From Conchocele bisecta (Eukaryota; Mollusca; Bivalvia; Lucinida; Thyasiridae), in the NCBI GenBank assembly GCA_029237695.1, contig CM055279.1, positions 60,585,530 to 60,649,529 on the forward strand: a stretch of 64,000 nt of DNA, read 5' to 3'. How positions within the stretch are numbered: the first letter of the stretch is position 1; each line of letters begins with the position of its first letter. The position numbers were made by a program, and so were the translations under genes. Below are positions 20,705 to 29,436 of this stretch, piece by piece. The notes under the pieces were generated by a model. It did no database searches and was not told where the DNA came from. It saw only the letters and a list, made by a program, of their open reading frames with translations.

Positions 20705-21045
20705 TGGTGACTGGCATATGCTGGGTGAGTGGCGACTAGACTACACTCGGCGTGTGACGACTAGACTACACTCTGTATGTGGCGACTGGACTAAACTGTG
20801 TGAGTGACGACTAGTCTACATGCGGTGAGTGGTGACTAGACTACAATATGTGTGGTGCGTCTGGACTATACTGTGTGATGGTGTGACTGGCGACTAGACT
20901 ACACAAGATATGTGGCAACTGGACAATACTGGTCGTGTGTGGCGACTGTATACCCTGAGTGACGGTGGCGACTGGACTATACTGGGTTTGTGTGAGTGGC
21001 GACTGGACTATGTTGGGTCAGTGTGGCGACTGTCCGTCTATTCAC
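20705..21045 (+). repeat. Degenerate minisatellite, GTGGCGACTGGACTA type
   Basis: Irregular repeats of GTGGCGACT(A/G)GACTA separated by variable GTGTGAGTG-like words, about 12-14 units with unit lengths of roughly 22-35 bp. It has no fixed period, which suggests old slippage. Confidence 0.75.
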
Positions 21046-21163
21046 TGACCAGTCAGTCCTACTGCCGGCTATTTTCCACGACGTCCGGCTGTGAAATCCA
21101 ATAACCGTTCCAGCTGCACAGCGCCGTGCGTCTATTAAAGTCACTGGCTCTCAGAAGTACCTT

Positions 21164-21630
21164 CTGTCTGTTCCACGTTTTTTCTGCCGACGAACTTTTG
21201 GCTATTAAACACATTAAATCTAAAAAATATTTAAAATTAAGTACTTTTTCATCAATAACAAAAAAGTCACCCTCCCCAAAAAAATGTGTTTGATGAAATT
21301 CCATCAAATATTGATTTTATTACGAAACAACGATTTTCCTATGGGAATTTAACATGGGGAGTCAATTTCCAAAAGTTTTCGTTTTTTTATCCTGAAAGAT
21401 CAAAAAACGATGAAAAAACATATTTTAAACAAATCTATTTTTAGCCACCATTTTAAATTCCCATAGGAAAATCGTTTTTTCGCAATAAAATCAATATTTG
21501 ATGGAATTTCATCAAATAAATTTGTTTGGGGAGGCCCAGGGTGACTTTTTTGTTTTACTTTTAAATGTTTTTTAGATTTAATGTGTTTAATAGCCAAAAG
21601 TTCGTCGGCAGCAAAACGTGGAACAGACAG
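21164..21630. mobile_element. Family G variant (copy 4), long inverted arms
   Basis: CTGTCTGTTCCACG and CGTGGAACAGACAG followed by TA (21631-21632). The arms continue inward (GCCGACGAACTTTTGGCTAT mirrored). The core words ATATTGATTTTATTACGAAA and CCTATGGGAATTTAACATGG are those of family G at 27555-28076. The left TA has become TT. Confidence 0.82.
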
Positions 21631-21709
21631 TAGAACATGATTAAACAGAAGAGGAAAAATAATGTAATTGAAGCTTTGTATGATATTTCTGAACCTACCG
21701 GGGCATAGA

Positions 21710-21974
21710 TAGAGAATAGTAGGTTAGTGCCGTGAATGGGAAAAAATATCTGGCAAGGCTCAGGAAACGGGATGGGCGAGGCTCTGCCGAGCACATCCCG
21801 TTTCCGTGCCGCGCCAGATATTTTTTCCCATTCACGGCACTAACCTACTATTCTATTTATCCCGTCAACACCTACAAATGGCTGTAAAATGCAAAAATTG
21901 TATTGACTGGATATCAAAAATGTTTCACGGCACCGTGTTTCACGGCACATACGCACTGTGTTGACGGGATAAAT
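21710..21974 (+). mobile_element. Two-hairpin element, family B copy 8
   Basis: The cleanest copy: hairpin 1 (AGAGAATAGTAGGTTAGTGC to CTAACCTACTATTCT) is joined directly to hairpin 2 (ATTTATCCCGTCAACACC to GTGTTGACGGGATAAAT). Confidence 0.92.
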
Positions 21975-22079
21975 ATTCATAATTATATTGAAAATTTTAT
22001 TTTTCAGTGTAATAAACATGTGTTTCAATCAATGGTTAATAAATTATTGTATTTAAATTAATTTCTTCGAAATTTGGTA

Positions 22080-22440
22080 CCTCCCCGAACGGCCACCTCT
22101 CTACAACAACGCCCTCTCTATAACAGCCGCAATTTTATATCCCAAATTGATGATTTCCTCTGTATCTAACCCTTAGACTGCTGAGCACGAAAATTGTCAT
22201 CTGCTGTTGCTTTTGCCTTCTTTCTCAATAAAAACATGTTTTGTAGAATCATTTCCATTGGAAATGATTCTAAAATGTTGCCAAAGCATGTTTTTTATGA
22301 GAATTATCGAATAATAAATAAACAGCGGACAACAAATTTATTTCAGCATTAACCTCCCTACAACAGCCACCTCTCTACAACAGCCACTTTAGCGTCTTCA
22401 CATGGGTGACTGTTGTAGAGAGCTTGCACTGTATATAATT
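22080..22440. repeat. ACAACAGCCACCTCTCT-type repeat with family M fragment inside
   Basis: GGCCACCTCTCTACAACAAC (22091) and ACAACAGCCACCTCTCTACA (22361) flank a left-end family M element. CTAACCCTTAGACTGCTG begins near 22167 and the central hairpin is AGAATCATTTCCATTGGAAATGATTCT. The right TIR is absent. Confidence 0.65.
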
Positions 22441-22510
22441 TTCATTTCACAACAACAACAAAAAAGTTCACATGGTTATCTTACTGATACCTGTATTGTG
22501 AACCGCAAAA

Positions 22511-23722
22511 GTACATGTACGCCGAGCCAAATTATCTCCCCTGCAGTACATGTACGCCGAGCCAAATTATCTCCCCCTGCAGTACATGTACGCCGAGCCA
22601 AATTATCTCCCCTGCAGTACATGTACGCCGAGCCAAATTATCTCCCCTGCAGTACATGTACGCCGAGCCAAATTATCTCCCCTGCAGTACATGTATGCCG
22701 AGCCAAATTATCTCCCCTGCAGTACATGTACGGCCGAGCCAAATTATCTCCCCTGCAGTACATGTATGCCGAGCCAAATTATCTCCCCTGCAGTACATGT
22801 ATGCCGAGCCAAATTATCTCCCCTGCAGTACATGTACGCCGAGCCAAATTATCTCCCCTGCAGTACATGTACGCCGAGCCAAATTATCTCCCCTGCAGTA
22901 CATGTACGCCGAGCCAAATTATCTCCCCTGTAGTACATGTATGCCGAGCCAAATTATCTCCCCTGCAGTACATGTACGCCGAGCCAAATTATCTCCCCTG
23001 TAGTACATGTATGCCGAGCCAAATTATCTCCCCTGTAGACATGTACGCCGAGCCAAATTTATTCTCCCCGAGTTACATACGCCGAGCCAAATATCCCCTG
23101 CAGTACATTGTACGCCGAGCCAAATTCTCCCCTGCAGTACAAAATGTACGACGAGCCAAATTTATCTCCCCTGCAGTACATGTATGCCGAGCCAAATTAT
23201 CTCCCCTGCAGTTAAAATGTATGCGAGCCAAAATTATTTCATGCTCCCCAATGCGAGTTACAAATGCTATGCCGAGGCCAAATTATTCTGTGTACATTGT
23301 ACGCCGAGCCAAATTATCTTCCCTGTAGTACATGTATGCCGAGCCAAAATTATTCTCCCCTGCAGTACATGTACGCCGAGCCAAATTATCTCCCCCTGCA
23401 GTTCATGTACGCCGAGCCAAATTATCTAACCCCTGTGTACATGTACTCCGAGCAAATTATCTCCCCTGTAGTACATGTATGCGAGCCAAATTATCTCCCT
23501 GCAGTTACATGTGTTTACGCCGAGCCAAATTATCCTCCCTGCAGTACATGTTTATGCCGCCACCAAATTAGCTCCCCATGCAGTAACATGTATGGCCCCG
23601 AGCCAAATTCTCCCCTTGCAGTACATGTACGCCGAGCCAAATTATCTGCAGTACATGGATGCCGAGCCCAAATTTATCTCCCCTGCAGTACATGTATGCC
23701 GAGCCAAACTATCTCCCCTGCG
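22511..23722 (+). repeat. 35-bp satellite array (about 34 units)
   Basis: The unit reads GTACATGTACGCCGAGCCAA plus ATTATCTCCCCTGCA, 35 bp. The left half (to about 23040) is nearly uniform, with a C/T at unit position 10. The right part carries many one-base indels. Since 35 is not a multiple of 3 and no unit frame contains a stop, all three forward frames stay open, giving artefactual frames of up to 308 codons. Not a gene. Confidence 0.93.
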
Positions 23723-23734
23723 TATTACAGTTCT

Positions 23735-24115
23735 GATTTGCATTACATGAATATCGCGCTTTTCTGTTCGAGCGCTAGCGAAGAATTGTACATCCAACAC
23801 CCACATTTTAGGTCTTACAGCTTTTATGTCAGTCACAGCACCTTTTCAGTGTGATAAATGTTTTGTTTGCTTTTTTTGTGCTAAATTTATGTTATTGCAC
23901 ATGTTTCTGTAGTCTAAGGATGCGACGATTAACTGTCATACTCGATTATTCGCGATTCGTAACTCCATGGTTCGGTGCACGTCTACCATCTTCGATTTCG
24001 GTTTGCATTCTAAGAATATAAATTTATCATTTTGGGTTAGCCAACAATATATTATTAACTCGTTGCTGTTGTTGTTGTTGTTGCTGTTGTGAAATTTCAG
24101 TGCTTATTTTTCGCG
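23735..24115 (+). repeat. Dispersed repeat family N, copy 1
   Basis: GAGCGCTAGCGAAGAATTGT, TCGATTATTCGCGATTCGTA and a GTTGTTGTTGTTGCTGTTG tract occur in the same order, inverted, at 48765-49150. The copy directly abuts the 35-bp satellite. Confidence 0.75.
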
Positions 24116-24271
24116 AAACACTTTCCGCTCTAGATTAATTATTAGTCTATGTTTCATCTACAAACACATACTGCGAATAATGTCAGGACGTTCTGTCCTT
24201 GATATAAATAGCATGTTTCGTTGATTTAGAAATGGTATTAGCTGTGCAAGCAGTGAAAGACACATACTAGA

Positions 24272-24512
24272 CACGCCGTGTAATTTTGTACCTTCGGACA
24301 TGTGCGTAATTTCAAGAAATACGATTTCAAAAATTACAATATTTTCCGTAACTCACGTCAAAAATGAACAACATTTTCAGGGTACATGCGGAATTACTCT
24401 GAAAATTTTGTCAACTTTTGACTTTATTTATGAAAAATGTTGTAAACTTTGTAAACGTATTTAATGAAATTACGCAGATGTCCGAGGTAGAAAATCACAT
24501 GGCGTGTCTCAT
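24272..24512. mobile_element. Palindromic MITE, family O copy 2
   Basis: GACACGCCGTGTAATTTTGT is mirrored by AAAATCACATGGCGTGTC, and GGACATGTGCGTAATTTC by GAAATTACGCAGATGTCC. The AT-rich interior also folds. Confidence 0.82.
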
Positions 24513-24995
24513 GTTGTATATCTGAGACATCATCTGGGACACAGTCGCTTTAAGGTTCGCTCTCTCCGCTGTGCCGGATCACGTAGATGCGGGAGGCGTA
24601 TGTAAATTGCTCATTTCTATAGCAACGCAATGAACGTCATCGACGTTGCCGTGGTTAGTGTTAATTGTTTATTTCAGTAGTGTGATTATGTGCTATGTAA
24701 TTGACTATTAATCCAGGCCCCATCCGCTGGTATAATTGATATATACATGTATAATCAAACACTGAGGACTCCGCATACTAACTACGTACGGCGTACCTGA
24801 GTGTCAAAGGCATGAGATCTTCCTAACAGACGGGCAGACATTGATGATATATGGCGCATCAGAGATGATCGCTGAATGTGTGTTAACGGTGCTATAGACG
24901 TTATTTGCAATGACTTATAACGGTCATGAAGATTGGAGATCAATACCACATTATTATGAGATTAAAGCAAATTATACAATAATTAAAGGTGTAAT
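24513..24995. other. Unassigned stretch
   Basis: No repeat relation or coding pattern was found. Confidence 0.4.
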
Positions 24996-24998
24996 CAG

Positions 24999-25236
24999 GG
25001 GCCGTTTCACTAAACTTCGTACAACTAATATTCATAAGTGCAAACTCATGATAGTCTGTAAAGTTCACATTAACAGTGTTTTCTTGTAAGCAATTATTGG
25101 ATTTACATTTATTGAGCATAGGCTGCATTCGCAGCCTATGCTCAATAAATGTAAATCCATCAATTCAAATTTACAGACGATCCTAAATTTGCACTTACTA
25201 ACATTTTAGTCGTACGAAGTTTAGTGAAACGGGCCC
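24999..25236. mobile_element. Hairpin MITE family D copy 5, CAG duplication
   Basis: GGGCCGTTTCACTAAACTTC to AGTTTAGTGAAACGGGCCC, with CAG on both sides (24996-24998 and 25237-25239). The centre GCATAGGCTGCATTCGCAGC folds to a long near-perfect hairpin. Confidence 0.9.
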
Positions 25237-25473
25237 CAGGTCCACATTTGCTGCGCTATGTCTCCGTAAAAATCCGTAAATTCCGGTAGAATTATATTAA
25301 AGGAAATATATTGTATCCACATCTAAAAAATGGTGTCAAACCGTTCTGAGACCACTTGATGCCACACCCTGGTAATGGCGGTGCATATTAGAATATTGAT
25401 AACAGTATGCATCGGGTGGATACAGAAAGATTTACCCAACGAATGACGTCAGGGTAATGACGCAACGTAAATT

Positions 25474-25614
25474 AAAGGTACATGCCCACTCAATCGGCAC
25501 AAAATGTTCTTTATAGAGACATCATCTGAGAAATGTTCTGGCAAAATAAACATTCATTCACAATTACCCCACGTATTGAACAGTTTGTGCCTAATGAGTG
25601 GGCATGTATCTTTA
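25474..25614 (+). mobile_element. Internally deleted family C element (copy 3a)
   Basis: Only about 140 bp: AAAGGTACATGCCCACTCAA to ATGAGTGGGCATGTATCTTT with most of the body missing. It shares its TTTAAA right edge (25611-25616) with the next element. Confidence 0.85.
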
Positions 25615-26047
25615 AAGGTACATGCCCACTCAATAGGCACAAAATGTTCAATATATCAGAGACATCACCTGAGACATTTCCTGGCAAAATAAACATTCAT
25701 TCACCCTTACCCCACGTATTGATTGGCATATTTATACATTTTATATCCGACGTAAACTTCTGCACTGATATCAGGGGCGATAACCCATTGCTATTTATTC
25801 TGTGTATTTATTGTTTGATGTGCAATAGAAAATATTATTTTTTCAGGTAACGCATTTAATTACTATAAATATCATGCCTCATTTGCATATGAAAATAGCA
25901 TGATACCACCGCGAGTCACTATCAGTAAAATAAATATTACTAAATGGGCACTCATAATTCTTAGAACTGGTGGAATAATGACACAATTATACACTTATTC
26001 AATTCCTATAAAGAACATTCTGTGCCTACTGAGTGGGCATGTATCTG
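25614..26047 (+). mobile_element. TTAA-type MITE, family C copy 3b
   Basis: AAAGGTACATGCCCACTCAA, ACATCACCTGAGACATTTCC and GGGGCGATAACCCATTGC through CCTACTGAGTGGGCATGTAT. Back-to-back with copy 3a, either by insertion at the same TTAA or by recombination. Confidence 0.87.
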
Positions 26048-26580
26048 TTATGTTCTGGGACATTTTCAGGTAAGACCATGTAAAATGTGTCCATCCTATA
26101 TACACGAAGCATAAACGGCTACCTCATACTGTGGTCGATATATTAACATGCTAGTATCGTTTGATATCCAGTTTATCATGTTTGGCTCGGAAACGGTGGG
26201 AATTCCTTGGTGAGCCTTAGTCCGGGTTCTTTTCAGCGAAACAATGTTATATTTGCCAATTTCCTAGCCTATCTGATAAATAGAATACGATGCTAGTGTC
26301 GTTTTATATGTAATTTATCAGGCATGGCTCGGAAACCGTAGGGATTCATCGGCAACAAATTGGTAGTTATTTAGAAGGAACTATTTTGTGAGGTGAAATG
26401 TAGTTCCGGCACTGACCAATATGAACTCACGAGACGCAAATATTGACCAAGATTGACGTCTTGCGTTCCATTGTGTTTCAATGGACTTGAAAGTACGTAT
26501 ATAATAATTATATGTTATTTAAGATGTCTGCGTTGGATATCTCACGTATTTAACCGGCGATATCACCGTTGCGGTTGTCA
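26048..26580. other. Unassigned; tandem-like GATGCTAGTGTCGTTT words
   Basis: Two related stretches (about 26130-26220 and 26275-26350) share GCTAGTRTCGTTT, TTTATCA and TGGCTCGGAAAC. They faintly resemble family B hairpin 1 and the 2490 region. No coding signal was seen. Confidence 0.4.
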
Positions 26581-26581
26581 A

Positions 26582-26838
26582 TTTAACATGATTTGTGACT
26601 GTGACTGGAGAAATGGGGATTATGGGTTTTGCGACCAGTGTAGATCCTGATCAGACTGTGCATCCGCCGCACAGTCTGATCAGGATCTACACTGTTCGCC
26701 ATTCCATCAATGAAACACGCATCACGCTCCTAACCAGCAATGCACATCGTTATCAGGTTTCAGTCGTGTGCTATTTGATCATGAGCTACACTGGTAACAC
26801 ATCCCATAAGCCCCATTTCTCCAGTCATAGCCATATTT
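26582..26838. mobile_element. Palindromic element, family AA copy 2
   Basis: GTGACTGGAGAAATGGGGAT is mirrored by CCCCATTTCTCCAGTCATAG. A central hairpin lies at about 26640-26692 (GTGTAGATCCTGATCAGACT and its complement). Two nested symmetry levels are visible. Related pieces are at 16452, 48038, 51103 and 58735. Confidence 0.75.
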
Positions 26839-27028
26839 GAACATGGGGTTACACTATGGGTTGGCAGCTGGTTCTACAGCGCTACCACGACCACATGCAT
26901 TTGGCGTGTTTCGGCATTCATCGAAAAGAGCACATTGTGCGGAAAGAGCACATTTTCAGTTGAGAATTGTTGTTATCTTGCTGAAATAGCATAGTTGGTA
27001 TCGAGAGAATTACAGCTGGTTTTCCTAG

Positions 27029-27210
27029 GTCGGACACGACCTCGTATCATAACAAATGAAATAATGTGCTTATGGCTCTAACGTCAATATTGTAGTGGAA
27101 AGTCCATATGTTCATTAGATAATGGTTATCCTGTAGAAATACATATAATTCATAGGCAATTACAACTTTTAAACATGTTATTTTGTTATGATACGAGGCA
27201 GTGTCCGACA
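27029..27210. mobile_element. MITE-like element with 28-bp TIRs (family V)
   Basis: GTCGGACACGACCTCGTATC ... ATAACAAA is mirrored by TTTTGTTATGATACGAGGCA ... GTGTCCGACA. The interior is AT-rich and non-coding. Single copy here. Confidence 0.75.
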
Positions 27211-27552
27211 AAAGTGATAAGCCTTGTTATTCATATGTAGTTATACCGATGAAAGCCGAACCACGCCGAAAGCCTGTGACCAGACTAGATATTTTACTTC
27301 AGATCGAGTAGACTGTCGAGTTAATGGCACACGCTAATTGCATTCATTCATTTGTCTCAACGGTACGGTCTTGTTGAAATTACCAAATGGAGAAATCGTA
27401 TGTATACATATCATCAAGGACGGCGAGTTGATTATTCGTTTGTCAAATCCAGACAATACTGACGGTGCAAAGCTTAGTTTATTTTCGTCTCACCATTTGC
27501 TTAGCAATTCCTGTGAACACTATTTGAATTGGTAGACGTAGTCGCATGCCAC
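27211..27552. other. Unassigned; short open frame of unknown status
   Basis: A 65-codon frame (27338-27535) has unremarkable composition and no repeat origin that I can see, so it could be an exon fragment. No acceptor/donor pair, homologue or second exon was recognised, so I do not call it. Confidence 0.25.
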
Positions 27553-27554
27553 TA

Positions 27555-28076
27555 CTGTCTGTTTCACGAAACCTGTCCAAACTCTACGGGTAAAAATGCA
27601 AAAACAATATATTATTCGATAACATTAAATTATAGCAACATTAAATTTGAGAATGAGCATTCTTTTTATTTCGTGAAATTTTGTCAAATTTTGTCAAATA
27701 TTGATGTTATTACGAAACATTCATGTGTCTATGGGAATTTAACATGGGGGTAAAGGAGGTGGAGGAACTGCGGGACGAGTCGAAAAATGGAAAATTTGTG
27801 AATTGACTCCGAAACCTGGCAAGATAGCTTGAAAATGATCTAACTAAGAAAACAAAAGTTAAATATTGAAAATCGGTCAACTATTACTCTGTGAAGATGT
27901 CTATGGGGATTTAACATGGTGACATTTATTTGCAATAAACTCGATAATGGACCAAATTTCACGAAATAAAAAAGCTGATTCTTAAATGTTGATAAAATTT
28001 AACATTAACGAAAAAAATATGTTTTTACATTGTCTATATGGCCGTGAAATTTGGGCAGGTTTCGTGAAACAGACAG
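27555..28076. mobile_element. TA-flanked MITE, family G copy 2 (522 bp)
   Basis: TA (27553-27554) CTGTCTGTTTCACGAAACCT to GTTTCGTGAAACAGACAG TA (28077-28078). The interior has TATGGGAATTTAACATGGGG on one arm and the mirrored ACGAAATAAAAAAGC on the other. Confidence 0.9.
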
Positions 28077-28090
28077 TAGTACAGAATTAC

Positions 28091-28190
28091 GACAAACGTC
28101 GCCTCACACACTTACACATGTGTCAGCTGTTTCGAACATATATGTTCGAAACAGCTGACATGTATGTATGCTTGTGAGGAGACGTCTGTG
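28091..28190. repeat. Hairpin with about 49-bp arms
   Basis: GACAAACGTCGCCTCACA to TGTTTCGAACATA, mirrored directly by TATGTTCGAAACAGCTGACA to GTGAGGAGACGTC with a few mismatches. Starts 13 bp after the family G element. Confidence 0.8.
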
Positions 28191-28441
28191 CATCGTGCTG
28201 AAGCTATGCTTATTAATAACGGATGGTTAATGCACATTTATGCTACAACTACTAGCGGACTTTAAAAACTCCTCACCCTGATGGTGTTGTATGATGTCTT
28301 ACAATCGAAACAGTTATTTTCCACTTTCCATTTTCCACTTTACGCATACACAAGTTCATTAATATCTCACGTCTGAATCCGCTCACATGACGCCACTGCC
28401 AGGCCGCTGTATGTCACAAGAAGTTGTGGAATAGCGAATCC

Positions 28442-28680
28442 TACGCAGCCCCGCAGGGGACATGGATTTTTTTATTAATTCGTTCCCACGAAATAACAAT
28501 TCGTTCCCACGAAATAACAATTCGTTCCCTCGAATTAACAATTAACAATTCGTTCCCACGATAAAACAATTCGTTCCCACGAGATAACAATTCATTCCCT
28601 CGAATTAACAATTCGTTCCCACGATATAACAATTCGTTCCCGTGGGAACGAATTGTTATTTCGTGGGAACGAATTGTTAA
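28442..28680. mobile_element. Fold-back element, family A copy 6, right arm truncated
   Basis: TACGCAGCCCCGCAGGGGAC opens the left arm of about seven modules. The centre GTTCCCGTGGGAAC lies at 28637-28650. Only about one and a half modules of the right arm remain before unrelated sequence begins at GTTCACACG. Confidence 0.87.
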
Positions 28681-28811
28681 GTTCACACGTATCTATGTGT
28701 CCAAAAAAATCTGAAAATATCTGAAAGAACAATATACACAGCCGCCTGTGTCAATCGAGCTACAATACTTCGCCTAAGATATGTTATCTACGGCCTACAA
28801 TTTGACCTATT

Positions 28812-29271
28812 AAAAAAATGTGAGCAACCGAAGCGCATACCCAAACCTGTTGCATGTAGGTCAAAATGTAGTCAACTGTATAGTATATACCTTTAAACAA
28901 ATAATCTTTGATGTAGAACAATTAAATTGCCAATAATAATAGAACAGGGAAATCATTTTCCCATGGAAGTCATCTGTTTCTCTTGTTCTTGTTCAACATT
29001 CAACAAAATGAAATGACGCTTTCACATTTACAAGATATACATGTAAATGTCATATAAACACTTTGACACGGTGCAATAACCAATGTATGCATGTGTATGT
29101 TCTTTATTAATAAGTTATTGATACAGCTGTGACAGTTTTATATCGCTAACATATCAAACACGCCGGATAACCGATGACAAAAATCACTCTTTCATGTGTT
29201 ACATTAACGGGATGGGGTTAAATTGCCACCCCGTGAGAGGACCAAATGTATGGAGCGGGGTAGCAATTTTG
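28812..29271 (-). repeat. Dispersed repeat family H, copy 2 (inverted)
   Basis: Reverse-complement match to 7175-7610: AATGTGAGCAACCGAAG at the left and GCGGGGTAGCAATTTT at the right. It lacks the CTCCATACCT expansion. Confidence 0.8.
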
Positions 29272-29309
29272 CCAGGATTAACGACGTTTTCTGAGCATCA
29301 ACAATGCTA

Positions 29310-29436
29310 ACTCTCAATCAAGCAGTTAATTGTCTGAGCCTGAGCTGTAGCACAGCTCAGACTCTGACAATCAAGCTGTTTGATTTAAAAAAAACAATAT
29401 TCAAGCATTTTGAAATAAAAAAGACAAAGTTTGGTA
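29310..29436 (+). repeat. Family Q repeat abutting the 51-bp satellite
   Basis: GAGCCTGAGCTGTAGCACAG hairpin (29336-29364) and AAACAATATTCAAGCATTTT. It runs directly into the first satellite unit. Confidence 0.6.

Noticed and set aside
22511..23722. CRISPR-like regular array
   Set aside because: Units are head-to-tail identical with no unique spacers, and the setting is eukaryotic.
22402..23854. Long open frames with a repeated 35-residue peptide
   Set aside because: They follow only from the stop-free 35-bp satellite unit, all three forward frames are open, and indels shift frames without consequence.
24061..24090. CAG/GTT-type trinucleotide tract as a coding polyglutamine
   Set aside because: It is a short degenerate tract inside a dispersed repeat that also occurs inverted at 48765, with no coding frame around it.
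27338..27535. 65-codon frame that might be an exon
   Set aside because: Not obviously repeat-derived, but no splice sites, homologue or neighbouring exon could be supported.
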